Shown in pieces: positions 17,891-26,289 of a DNA stretch of 64,000 bases. A model generated the notes under the pieces. That model ran no database searches. It saw only the letters and a list, made by a program, of their open reading frames with translations, and was not told where the DNA came from. The DNA lies in the NCBI GenBank assembly GCA_012519205.1, contig JAAYQR010000012.1, positions 25,399 through 89,398 on the forward strand. The letters run 5' to 3'. The stretch comes from Candidatus Epulonipiscium sp. (GTDB lineage: Bacteria > Bacillota > Clostridia > Lachnospirales > Defluviitaleaceae). The first letter of the stretch is position 1. Each line of letters begins with the position of its first letter. Position numbers and translations under genes: made by a program.

Positions 17891-19663
17891 CTATTGAACT
17901 TCTTTATATGGTAGCTTTAGCTGCATGCTTGTTCCTTTATCTTCTTTACTTTTTATATCTATATGGGCTGTCCCTAAATAATAAAGTTTAACTCGGTTAA
18001 TAATGTTTTTAATTCCTATATTATTTCCATCAAATAGACCTTCGTTATTTATATATTCTTTTATTTGATTAAGGGTATCTCCCTTCATCCCCTTGCCATT
18101 ATCTTTTATCTCAATACATAGCATATTTTCATCATTTACAAAGGCAGATATTTTAATAATTCCCCCGAACTTTTTCCCCTCAAAACCATGCAAAATTGCA
18201 TTTTCTATCGCCGGCTGCAAAATCATTTTATGAACGGGAAATGCCATAGCTTCCTCTGTAATATTGTATATACATTCAAAGGAGTTGTTGAATCTTATTT
18301 TTTGTAGATATACATACTTCTTAAGCCATTCTATTTCCGCTTCTAATATAACGATAATATCTATATTAGAAATACTGTACCTCAGAAGGCTCCCTAGAGT
18401 GCTTAGCATTTCACTTATTGTATCTTGATTATTATCTATTGCAATCCAATTAATCATATCCAAAGTATTATAAATAAAATGGGGGTTTATTTGGGCCTCT
18501 AAGGCTTTTAATTCGGATTTTCTTTTTTGGTCAATCGCTATTTCTGTATCTTTTTTTTGCCTTTCCAATGTGCCTACAAGATGATTAATCTTTCTAGTCA
18601 TTGAATTAAATTGATGGGCAATTGCAAATAGTTCATCTTTCTTCTCAACTTCAACCTTAACATCCATTTGCCCTTCCCCAAAAGATCTAATACCCCTAGA
18701 AATTTGTTTTATGGAGTTAGAGTATCTATTGGTAACCGTAATAATCAAAGTAAAAAATAACACTGTTGTTCCTATACTGATTAAAATTACTAAAATTCCA
18801 TATTCCCTTACATGTTTAAAGATATCATTTTTATCAATAATATTTATAAGTCTCCAGGTGGTATTTATAATCTCTTTTTCTTTGATAAATAACTTACTAC
18901 TAGCACCGCCCTCTATAAATTCGGAAAGGTTCTTCCCAATATTAGATTTATCCTGATGGGATACAATATTATTGTCTTCATCAATAATAATATTTTTATT
19001 ACTTATATTAACCCTACTTGAACTTTCTTCAGTAAGAGTTGATAAAATTGATTCGTTAATTCCAATAAATAATACCCCATACTGTCTTTGTGTAATATAA
19101 TCCTTTACAGGCATGGCGATAAAAAATATATATTGATCCTTATCCTTAATTTTCCTAAGGTTTCTAGTTGAGATTAAAGTAACACCCTGTTCATCCACTA
19201 CTTCCTCTAATAATGCCTTTCGTACTTCCCTATCATAAAAATAGGATTCATAAGATACAAAATTGTCTTTATCATACAGTGCATAATCTAAGGAATTACT
19301 GATAAATGTAATGCTCCTTACATCCACTTTAATATTTGCATAAGAAATTAATTCCTGAGTCATAAAATATTTACTAACAGCTGTCTCCTTATCTTCTTGG
19401 ATTTTTTGGCTATAATATAAAATATCCTTATCCAATGCCACATTATATAGAAAACCCTCAAAATCCTTTATGTTATCCCCAAGTATCTTTCCTGCTTGAT
19501 TCATGCTATATTCAAGTAATGTATCTATTTGATTTTCTATGCTTCTTGAATAAACAATATTAGAAAATACAGTAATAATAAGAATTGGGATAACCGCCAA
19601 AAGAATATATGCAAAAATAAGCTTAGCCTTAATACTTGTATAATCAAATTTAATTATTTTCAT
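17891..19663 (-). CDS. yesM: Sensor histidine kinase, YesM type
   Basis: 590 residues. Membrane helix at about 15-35, an extracellular sensory region of roughly 250 residues that looks like a double-Cache domain, a second helix at about 288-310, then HAMP (about 312-362). The His_kinase core has the phosphoacceptor His395 in AQINPHFIYNTLD, and the ATPase domain carries N-box QPAIENAILHG and the G-box DNGKGM. Paired with the AraC-type regulator directly downstream, the standard arrangement for clostridial control of polysaccharide use. Confidence 0.95.
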   Translation of the reverse strand: MKIIKFDYTSIKAKLIFAYILLAVIPILIITVFSNIVYSRSIENQIDTLLEYSMNQAGKILGDNIKDFEGFLYNVALDKDILYYSQKIQEDKETAVSKYFMTQELISYANIKVDVRSITFISNSLDYALYDKDNFVSYESYFYDREVRKALLEEVVDEQGVTLISTRNLRKIKDKDQYIFFIAMPVKDYITQRQYGVLFIGINESILSTLTEESSSRVNISNKNIIIDEDNNIVSHQDKSNIGKNLSEFIEGGASSKLFIKEKEIINTTWRLINIIDKNDIFKHVREYGILVILISIGTTVLFFTLIITVTNRYSNSIKQISRGIRSFGEGQMDVKVEVEKKDELFAIAHQFNSMTRKINHLVGTLERQKKDTEIAIDQKRKSELKALEAQINPHFIYNTLDMINWIAIDNNQDTISEMLSTLGSLLRYSISNIDIIVILEAEIEWLKKYVYLQKIRFNNSFECIYNITEEAMAFPVHKMILQPAIENAILHGFEGKKFGGIIKISAFVNDENMLCIEIKDNGKGMKGDTLNQIKEYINNEGLFDGNNIGIKNIINRVKLYYLGTAHIDIKSKEDKGTSMQLKLPYKEVQ

Positions 19664-19819
19664 TGAGTACCTCCGCCAATCACAATTTTATGTCAATCTT
19701 ATTCTTTAATATCAATATAATTATACAGGTAGTTTAAAAATCATACAAGCTTATCCTTTCCACTTTTTTGAAGCCATGATATACTATAATAGTAAAATCC
19801 AAGATAAAGGAGTGAATTT

Positions 19820-20231
19820 ATGTCTTTTCAAAAAATTAATTCCCAAGATACAACTAGAAGTATTGAACAAGTATCTATAATGGCATATGGTTATAATGAA
19901 AAAGAGCTTAAGATATTAAATGATTTCTGCCATAAACAATCCATTAATAATATGATTGTAGTAAATAATGAAATCCTTGATATGACCTTGGAAGATATAT
20001 TAAGCGGAACCGTTTCACCGTCTCCTTCCCCCCCTTCCGGTAAAAGCAATTATCATGAATGGATTTTCCGGAAGTGATTTACAGTCATTCCTTAAAGGGT
20101 TTAAAAGCATAAACTTAGAAAGGCCTATATTTGCTACTGTTACTCCCACTTCAAAAACCTGGTCTTTTAAAACTTTAATTAATGAACTTATTAAGGAGCA
20201 TAATATAATGAAAAATAGGAATAAAAAATAA
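19820..20231 (+). pseudogene. DUF3783-type protein interrupted by a frameshift in a C7 run
   Basis: The first frame runs from the ATG at 19820 (RBS AAAGGAG) and ends at a stop at 20075-20077 after an odd Pro/Ser-rich tail. From about 20038 the +1 frame continues with VKAIIMNGFSGSDLQSF, then ATVTPTSKTW and LINELIKEHN, up to a stop at 20229-20231. The second part is the conserved end of DUF3783 proteins. Removing one C from the seven at 20028-20034 joins the frames into a protein of about 136 residues. It may be a true pseudogene, a slippage-controlled gene or a sequencing error in the homopolymer. Function unknown. Confidence 0.8.
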
Positions 20232-20251
20232 AAGCACCCACTGGGTGCTTT
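20231..20251. terminator. Terminator after the DUF3783 gene
   Basis: AAAGCACCC and GGGTGCTTT form a 9-bp perfect stem with an ACT loop directly after the stop codon of the frameshifted reading frame. Its placement supports the longer frame as the original gene. It may also serve the minus-strand MORN gene, which ends at 20287. Confidence 0.75.
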
Positions 20252-20286
20252 CTGTATTATGATTAGTTCCTTATTTAAAATAAATC

Positions 20287-21375
20287 CTATTTTGGTTCTC
20301 CATTTTCCCATGTTCCTTTGTAAATTATATTTCCATCTTTATCATATTTAATCCCTTCACCATGGAAATTGCCCTTATCAAACTCTCCTTCATACATTTT
20401 TTCCCCTGTCTCATAATATTCTATCCCTGTCCCATGGGAAAAATCATCTTTCATATCCCCATTGTACCAAAGTCTACCACTTTCGTAGTAGCCCCTTCCC
20501 TTTCCATTTGCTCTGCCTTCTACTAATTCTCCCATATACATTGTTCTACCATTTTCATAATATATCTTACCCCTTCTATTAAAGGTTCCATTTTTCCAAT
20601 GCCCTATATAAAAAACACCCCCATTGGGATAATAGGCTACACCTTCCCCATCTGGGCATCCATCTTCTACTTCTCCTTCATAAACCTTGCGACCCTTTTC
20701 ATCATAAAAAACACCTTTTCCGGACATCTTTCCGTTTTTAAAGGTACCTTTATACATTATCTCTCCATTTTTATAGTATCTATCCCCTTCCCCATGGGGA
20801 ATCCCATCTTTCATACTTCCTTCATAGGCCAAGGTTCCATCTCCGTGATAAAGCCTTTTTTTATCTAAAACTTCATTAGTCTTATCTTTCCTATCCAAAG
20901 CCTCAATATTTCTTATGACCATATCGTAAATTTTATATTTATTACCCTTTTTTCTAAAAGTGTATTCAAAGGTATTTCTCCTATCTATGTAATTTTCATT
21001 TTTCGTGGCCTTAGCTAGTATATTGACTTCTGCCTTAATATCTTTCCCTGTCTTTTCTAAAAACTTAATACTCTCCAACTCGTAAACCAATCCATAATAG
21101 GATAAACTATCAATGGTTTCCTTAAGTTCCGTATAATTTAAAGAGTAAATAGGACTGTCACTGTGAAATAAATAAAGGTAATCCGAGTACTTTTTTTCTT
21201 CTAGTGTTTCTAATAAGTGTTTTAATATCTCTTTTATTTCTCTTTTATTTCTTTCATCTATTACATTTTCCTTAATTTCTGTTTTATTCTCTGTAGCCCA
21301 TAGGGTGTTGGAAATGCCAATATTTATACCAAGTACCATGATTAGAAAAAAAGTAACTTTAAAAAACCTACTCAT
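20287..21375 (-). CDS. Exported MORN-repeat protein
   Basis: 362 residues. Signal peptide at the N-terminus (hydrophobic residues 6-26, likely cut near LWA). Residues about 30-170 form a mixed alpha/beta region I cannot assign. From about residue 175 to the end there are eight near-regular repeats of 24 residues of the form YYxNGxxxYxGxxxxGxxxGxG, which are MORN repeats and fold as a beta-meander. Such proteins often bind membranes or partner proteins, but no catalytic residues are visible. RBS AAGGAG precedes the ATG. The gene stands between the DUF3783 gene and the RNA methyltransferase gene. Function unknown. Confidence 0.8.
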   Translation of the reverse strand: MSRFFKVTFFLIMVLGINIGISNTLWATENKTEIKENVIDERNKREIKEILKHLLETLEEKKYSDYLYLFHSDSPIYSLNYTELKETIDSLSYYGLVYELESIKFLEKTGKDIKAEVNILAKATKNENYIDRRNTFEYTFRKKGNKYKIYDMVIRNIEALDRKDKTNEVLDKKRLYHGDGTLAYEGSMKDGIPHGEGDRYYKNGEIMYKGTFKNGKMSGKGVFYDEKGRKVYEGEVEDGCPDGEGVAYYPNGGVFYIGHWKNGTFNRRGKIYYENGRTMYMGELVEGRANGKGRGYYESGRLWYNGDMKDDFSHGTGIEYYETGEKMYEGEFDKGNFHGEGIKYDKDGNIIYKGTWENGEPK

Positions 21376-21408
21376 ATTTACACTCCTTATATATTTATAT
21401 AATTATCT

Positions 21409-22200
21409 TTAACAATTTACCCTTTGTCTAATTACTTCATACATTAATATTCCTGCTGCCATTGCCGCATTTAAAGATTCGGCCTTCCCGGGCATAGGAA
21501 TTTTTACTAAGATATCGGTTTTTTTTGCTGTAGTATCTTTGATACCACTGGATTCATTTCCTATTAAAATCGCTATGCCTGCCTTTAAATCGCAATCATA
21601 AGGATACCTTTTCCCTTTCAAATGGGCAGATAAAACTGATACATTGCTTGTTGTGAACTGTTTTATGAGTTCATCCATATCTATATCGATTAAAATAGGA
21701 AGATGAAAAATCGAGCCCATGGTAGAACGAATAACCTTGGGGTTATATAAATCTACACATTCCTTCGTTAAAAATATGCCGTCAACCCCTGCTGCATCTC
21801 CCGTTCTTATGATAGTACCTAGATTCCCTGGATCTTTGATATCTTCCAATACAATATAGAACCCATTTCTCTTTGTTATGACTTTTTCTAGAGTAAATGT
21901 TTTTTGTTTACAAACTGCTAGAATACCCTGGGGAGTTGTGGTATCTGCTATCTTATCAAATATCTTATCACTCACTTCTATTATAATATCTTTTTTTAAG
22001 AACAACTCCCTTAAAAGCTTTTCATTTTCTTTTTTGAAGGAGCTGGAAACAAAAACAGAATCAATCTCCCAATCCCTTGGAATTTCTTCAACTATTTTTA
22101 TCCCCTCTATAACAAAGAGCTTTTCCTTATTTCTTTGCCTTTTATTCTTTTGAATTCCCATAAGCCATTTAATATGCTTATTTTGTGTACTCTCAATCAT
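21409..22200 (-). CDS. TrmH/SpoU-family RNA 2'-O-methyltransferase
   Basis: 263 residues from the ATG at 22200; a GTG at 22209 is possible but leaves no spacing to a ribosome site. An N-terminal substrate-binding domain (about residues 1-95) is followed by the SPOUT knot domain with its three motifs: EDIKDPGNLGTIIRT, ILIGNESSGI, and IPMPGKAESLNAAMAAGI. Members methylate the 2'-hydroxyl of rRNA or tRNA using S-adenosylmethionine; the two-domain layout resembles RlmB/YsgA-type rRNA enzymes. The exact nucleotide target cannot be read from the sequence. It is next to no ribosomal gene here. Confidence 0.9.
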   Translation of the reverse strand: MIESTQNKHIKWLMGIQKNKRQRNKEKLFVIEGIKIVEEIPRDWEIDSVFVSSSFKKENEKLLRELFLKKDIIIEVSDKIFDKIADTTTPQGILAVCKQKTFTLEKVITKRNGFYIVLEDIKDPGNLGTIIRTGDAAGVDGIFLTKECVDLYNPKVIRSTMGSIFHLPILIDIDMDELIKQFTTSNVSVLSAHLKGKRYPYDCDLKAGIAILIGNESSGIKDTTAKKTDILVKIPMPGKAESLNAAMAAGILMYEVIRQRVNC

Positions 22201-22511
22201 AAAGTTCACTCTTTTCAGCTTATATCGTTAAATCTTCGAATTTTCTCTTCCAATTATTATGGCAAATATCCTTATCTCAAGTTTTTCTATAAAATATAAC
22301 TATTTTTGTATATTCTTTGCCTAGAATTCACATTCTAAACATAAACTATCTATGGATTTCAACTTAAATATTATATCATAACAGGCATAAAAATCAAAAA
22401 CTTCTTCTAACTTAAGCGGCACATGTTGACAATGAACATATCTTTTGATAGATTTATTATTAAGGGATATTAATTATCATTTATTAAAGATATATTATAA
22501 GGAGTGAACAT
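22201..22511. promoter_or_regulatory. Divergent intergenic region; candidate promoter for the flavodiiron gene
   Basis: About 300 bp, AT-rich, with no ORF or RNA gene that I can support. For the plus strand a TTGACA at 22426-22431 is followed after 17 bp by TAGATT at 22449-22454, a plausible sigma-A promoter about 60 bp ahead of the flavodiiron start. No PerR, Fur or Rex site could be identified with confidence. Confidence 0.4.
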
Positions 22512-23723
22512 ATGTATAAACCTCTAGAAATTTCTAAAGACCTTTACTGGGTTGGGGTTCTTGACCCCGATCTTAAGATATTCGATATTATTATGGAAAC
22601 AAAGTACGGTACTACATACAATTCGTATTTACTAAAGGGCAGCAAAAAAACCGTTTTATTTGAAACGGTTAAAGATAAATTTGCTGATCAATGTATCGAA
22701 AGAATAAAAAATATCTGTAATCCCGAAGAAATTGACTATATAATTGTTAATCATACGGAGCCGGATCATGCGGGATCCGTTTCCATACTTCTTGATTACT
22801 GCCCCAATGCCACCATAGTGGGGACCGGCCCTGCCCTTAAATTTTTAAAAGAAATAACCAACCGTCCTTTTAATGCCCTCCCAGTATCCGATGGGGATAC
22901 CCTAGATATAGGAGATAAGACCATACGTTTTATTATGACCCCCTTCTTACACTGGCCAGATACAATGTATTCTTATATCGAAGAAGATAAAATATTAGTG
23001 ACCTGCGACTCCTTTGGGGCCCACTATTGTGATGAAAGAATATTTAACGACGCTATCGAAAAGGAAAAAGAACCAGAAATATTGGATTCTTATAAATACT
23101 ATTTTGATATGATTATGGGTCCTTTTAAGCCCCATGTTCTTCAGGCTCTTGATAAAATAAAAGGTTTAGAAATTAAGACTATCTGCACGGGTCATGGTTT
23201 GGTTCTTAAAACCGAAATACAAAAATATCTTGATTTGTATAAAAAATGGGCAACAACCACCCAAAGAGAGAAACCTTCTGTTGTTATTCCTTATGTTTCA
23301 GCCTACGGATATACTAAAAAGATGGCCGAAGAAATTAAAAAGGGGGTTAAGGCCGCTGGGGATATTGATGTATTATTATTTGATATGGTATATGAAGATA
23401 GTACCAAAGTAATGGGAGAAATATCTAATGCTAGGGGTATACTATTTGGCTCTCCTACCATCGTAGGAGATGCCCTTCCTCCTATTTGGAACCTTCTTAT
23501 TTCCCTTAACCCTGTAATCCATAAGGGTAAAATGGCCGGGGCCTTCGGTTCTTACGGCTGGAGTGGTGAGGCAGTGTCTAATATAGAAGGCCGCCTAAAA
23601 CAATTAAGACTTAAAATACCTGTGCCGGGGCTTAAGATATCCTTCAATCCCTCGGATACCCAACTTAAACAAGCTTACGAATTTGGAGAAAAGTTCGGCT
23701 CGGCCGTACTAGGAAAGGAATAA
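22512..23723 (+). CDS. fprA: A-type flavoprotein (flavodiiron oxygen/NO reductase)
   Basis: 403 residues, typical of class A flavodiiron proteins. The N-terminal metallo-beta-lactamase-like domain carries the diiron motif HTEPDH (His81, Glu83, Asp85, His86), with further ligands in FLHWPD and the CDSFGAHY segment. The C-terminal flavodoxin domain (from about residue 255) binds FMN. The enzyme reduces oxygen to water, or NO to nitrous oxide, in the cytoplasm of anaerobes, taking electrons from rubredoxin. The gene for a probable NADH-dependent reductase follows 8 bp later, and a rubredoxin gene lies about 5 kb away. Confidence 0.95.
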   Translation: MYKPLEISKDLYWVGVLDPDLKIFDIIMETKYGTTYNSYLLKGSKKTVLFETVKDKFADQCIERIKNICNPEEIDYIIVNHTEPDHAGSVSILLDYCPNATIVGTGPALKFLKEITNRPFNALPVSDGDTLDIGDKTIRFIMTPFLHWPDTMYSYIEEDKILVTCDSFGAHYCDERIFNDAIEKEKEPEILDSYKYYFDMIMGPFKPHVLQALDKIKGLEIKTICTGHGLVLKTEIQKYLDLYKKWATTTQREKPSVVIPYVSAYGYTKKMAEEIKKGVKAAGDIDVLLFDMVYEDSTKVMGEISNARGILFGSPTIVGDALPPIWNLLISLNPVIHKGKMAGAFGSYGWSGEAVSNIEGRLKQLRLKIPVPGLKISFNPSDTQLKQAYEFGEKFGSAVLGKE

Positions 23724-23731
23724 GATAAAAT

Positions 23732-25000
23732 ATGGGAGAAAAACTACTTATTGTGGGAGGCTGTGTAGCCGCTAAAGAAGCTGCCATGGCTGCAAGGAAG
23801 ATAAATTCTGAATGTGAAATTACTATACTGTCTGAAGAAAAGTACTATCCTTATTACAGGCCTATGCTTTCAGAATGTATTACCGGCGATGTAAATGAAA
23901 AGCGATTTTATTTAGCCTCCAAAGAAGATTATGAAAAAAACAATATAAATTTGAAGTTAGGGGAAAAAGCAATAGAATTTTCACCTGACGAAAGGACAAT
24001 AAAGACCGATAAAGGCAGCATCTATTCTTATGATAAACTTTTGATAGCAACAGGAAGCAAAAACTTTATCCCTCTCCCTGATGCTATGGACATCCCTGGG
24101 GTATTCTCTATAAAAACCTACAATGATTCCAAAGATGCCAAGGCCTGGGTCTCTTCCCTCAAAGCAACCTCGGACTTATATTCTAATCTCCCTACAAATG
24201 ACAATACTGATGTTGATGATAGCAACCCCGTGGAGGCAAGTCTTCACCCCAGCTCACATGTCATAATAGTAGGCGGTGGTCTATTAGGCCTTGAAGCTGC
24301 CTGGGAGCTAAAATCTTCAGGCCTTGATGTAACCATAATTGAACTGGCCCCAAGAATTTTACCTGCCCAATTGGATGATGAAAGTTCTTCCTTTTTTTCT
24401 AATATTATTACCTCCAAGGGAGTCAATATAATACTAAATAAATCTATCAAAGAAGTATTAAATGATAACAACATAAACTCTATTATTCTTAATGATGGCA
24501 CTTCCCTAGATTGTGATATGCTTTTATTTTCAGTTGGAATAAGACCTAATATAGATTTGGTGAAGGACTCAGAAATCGAAATAGAGCATGGCATTTTAGT
24601 AAATAACAAAATGGAAACCTCTCTAAAAAATGTATATGCCGCAGGGGATGTTACAAAAATAAAGGACTGTCCCCAAGGAATATGGCGCCCTGCCTTAGAA
24701 CAAGGAAAAGTTGCCGGTACCAATATGGCAGGTGGTGACATTACCTATAATAATCCTCCAATACCCATATTCCTTAACTCCTTTGGCACCCAAATCTATT
24801 CCATAGGAGAACTAAAATCTGCAAATGAAATAGACTCTATAAAATCAATAGATACACATAAAGGGGTCTATAAAAAGTTATATTTCAATAACGATATTTT
24901 AGTTGGTGGCATATTAATAGGAGATATAAAAAGCTCAACTAAATTATCAAAAGGATTAGAAAATAAGATATCCAAAGAAGAAGCCCTCTCCCTAATATAA
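23732..25000 (+). CDS. FAD-dependent NAD(P)H oxidoreductase, probable NADH:rubredoxin oxidoreductase
   Basis: 422 residues. FAD-binding Rossmann segment near the N-terminus (LLIVGGCVAAKEAAMAAR), ATG motif LLIATGSKNF, NAD-binding GGGLLGLEAAWEL, and the C-terminal FAD motif VYAAGDVT, in the order seen in rubredoxin reductases and NADH oxidases. The redox-active cysteine near residue 45 that NADH oxidases/CoA-disulfide reductases need is replaced in the YPYYRPMLSE segment, favouring electron transfer to rubredoxin. Cotranscribed with the flavodiiron gene. An insertion rich in Asn/Asp at about residues 150-170 is unusual for the family. Confidence 0.82.
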   Translation: MGEKLLIVGGCVAAKEAAMAARKINSECEITILSEEKYYPYYRPMLSECITGDVNEKRFYLASKEDYEKNNINLKLGEKAIEFSPDERTIKTDKGSIYSYDKLLIATGSKNFIPLPDAMDIPGVFSIKTYNDSKDAKAWVSSLKATSDLYSNLPTNDNTDVDDSNPVEASLHPSSHVIIVGGGLLGLEAAWELKSSGLDVTIIELAPRILPAQLDDESSSFFSNIITSKGVNIILNKSIKEVLNDNNINSIILNDGTSLDCDMLLFSVGIRPNIDLVKDSEIEIEHGILVNNKMETSLKNVYAAGDVTKIKDCPQGIWRPALEQGKVAGTNMAGGDITYNNPPIPIFLNSFGTQIYSIGELKSANEIDSIKSIDTHKGVYKKLYFNNDILVGGILIGDIKSSTKLSKGLENKISKEEALSLI

Positions 25001-25032
25001 AAGCTCTCGCCCAAGCGAGAGCTTTTATATTA
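24993..25032 (+). terminator. Terminator of the flavodiiron operon
   Basis: Perfect 18-bp inverted repeat (core AGCTCTCGC/GCGAGAGCT) with a CCAA loop. The left arm includes the stop codon of the reductase gene; A-rich and T-rich outer arms are typical of rho-independent termination. Confidence 0.9.
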
Positions 25033-25140
25033 GGGACTACATAGTTTATTAGGTTATTGTATGTCTTGCCTTTTTTAAAATGAACTCTTTTAAGAATGCT
25101 AACATAGAATAATATAAACCATCTGTCTGGAGGAATACCT

Positions 25141-25878
25141 ATGTTTATAAATCCTTATCGCAAGCTAAACAACCAAAATCCCTTAATTGTCTTCTCAGTC
25201 CAAGGTGATGTAACGGGTGATGGTATACCTGATAATATTTATCTTACAGGAATTAAAACTGAAGACAGCCCCTTTATTCAAAAAATTACTCTTGTAATTA
25301 GGGACGGTAGAACAAACAATATAGCAACTATTCCCCTTAAAACTAATGCGGGGTATAATCCCACAATTTTTCTCGGGGATTTTACTGGAAATGGGATAAA
25401 GGATATTCTTATCTCAATTAATTCCGGAGGTAGTGGGGGAATTATGTATTATTATATCTATTCCAATGTAGGAAATAACCCTAGTTTGTTATTTGATTAT
25501 GAAACCTTTAATGAGAAATATGACTATGAAGTAATTTACAGGGATTATTATAAGGTAGATGTAATAAATATTACGGAAGAAACTAAATATGTAATAGATA
25601 TTTCTAACAGAGAAAAAGACTATTTACAGGAAATATATAAAGAAGATGGCACTCTTAAAGCACCTATAGAAGGATTTGTTAGCCCCCTAAGCGGCCTTTA
25701 TCCTATAGATTTCGATACTAATGGGATATATGAACTTCTAGGATTCCAGAGAATTTCCGGTAAGTATGCCGCTGATGCTTTAGGGTATATACAAACCTCC
25801 TTAGAATGGCATATGAATAACTTCAATCTAAGAGATCAGTTCGTATCTATTTATGGGATGAATATAATTACTAACTAA
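25141..25878 (+). CDS. VCBS/FG-GAP-like repeat protein of unknown role
   Basis: 245 residues, no signal peptide. Two short repeats with Asp/Gly-rich loops are visible: FSVQGDVTGDGIPDNIYLTG near residues 18-37 and LGDFTGNGIKDILISI near 80-95; they resemble the calcium-binding loops of VCBS/FG-GAP blades. A third weaker one, YPIDFDTNGIYELLGF, lies near 195. RBS GGAGG is 9 bases before the ATG. Similar proteins occur in spore-forming Firmicutes, and a spore-associated role is possible, but I have no direct evidence. It is monocistronic between the flavodiiron and feo operons. Confidence 0.6.
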   Translation: MFINPYRKLNNQNPLIVFSVQGDVTGDGIPDNIYLTGIKTEDSPFIQKITLVIRDGRTNNIATIPLKTNAGYNPTIFLGDFTGNGIKDILISINSGGSGGIMYYYIYSNVGNNPSLLFDYETFNEKYDYEVIYRDYYKVDVINITEETKYVIDISNREKDYLQEIYKEDGTLKAPIEGFVSPLSGLYPIDFDTNGIYELLGFQRISGKYAADALGYIQTSLEWHMNNFNLRDQFVSIYGMNIITN

Positions 25879-25946
25879 CATGTGCCAGGTACGCAGGCTA
25901 TAAGGTTATCTGTAAAGCCCTATTAATCTGTGTATCTGGTACATGT
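25878..25946. repeat. Imperfect 15-bp inverted repeat enclosing about 39 bp
   Basis: ACATGTGCCAGGTAC at 25878-25892 pairs with GTATCTGGTACATGT at 25932-25946; the two non-Watson-Crick positions are G-U wobbles in RNA. The enclosed segment contains a further short GGCT/AGCC pairing. It directly follows the 25141 gene and could be its terminator structure or a small REP-like element; no T run follows, which weakens the terminator reading. Confidence 0.5.
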
Positions 25947-25951
25947 TTATA

Positions 25952-25980
25952 TTGACAGTAGTTTTCATTTGTAATATACT
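25952..25980 (+). promoter_or_regulatory. Sigma-A promoter of the feo operon
   Basis: TTGACA at 25952-25957, 17-bp spacer, TATACT at 25975-25980: a near-consensus vegetative promoter. Transcription would start around 25987, placing the Fur-like box 30 bases further down, in the early transcribed region. Confidence 0.75.
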
Positions 25981-26016
25981 ATCAGTAAGAAATTTCGTTT
26001 TTTTTGTTTATATGTT

Positions 26017-26035
26017 GATAATGATTATCATTATA
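26017..26035. promoter_or_regulatory. Fur box upstream of feoA
   Basis: GATAATGATTATCATTATA matches the classical 19-bp Fur consensus at all but the last position. Located between the promoter and the feoA start, where Fe-loaded Fur would block transcription. It predicts iron-repressed expression of the operon. Confidence 0.85.
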
Positions 26036-26051
26036 TACGAGGAGGGTTTTT

Positions 26052-26273
26052 ATGAGATTATCTAATGCACATCCCGGTCAAACAATAGAAATAGTATCCA
26101 TTCCTGATTCATCGATTAGGGCTCAGGCTATTCGGTTTGGTCTTTATGAAGGGGCAAAGGTTAAATGTTCCCAAGCTATTAAAAAAGGACCTGTTATATT
26201 ACAAAATTATATGCAAGAGATTGCAATTGGCCATGGTCTTGCCAATAAAATAGAAATTAAACTTGTTTCGTAA
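26052..26273 (+). CDS. feoA: Ferrous iron transport accessory protein FeoA
   Basis: 73 residues, an SH3-like single-domain protein of the usual FeoA length. The body (PGQTIEIVSIPDSSIRAQAI, then RFGLYEGAKVKC) shows the family pattern. It works at the cytoplasmic side of the FeoB transporter. RBS GAGGAGGG precedes the ATG; the next gene, feoB, starts 16 bp after its stop. Placed under a Fur box. Confidence 0.93.
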   Translation: MRLSNAHPGQTIEIVSIPDSSIRAQAIRFGLYEGAKVKCSQAIKKGPVILQNYMQEIAIGHGLANKIEIKLVS

Positions 26274-26289
26274 CTTAGGAGGAGTAGCT

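Noticed and set aside
24244..24741. 165-codon minus-strand ORF inside the NAD(P)H oxidoreductase gene
   Set aside because: Antisense shadow of a conserved coding frame without its own signals.
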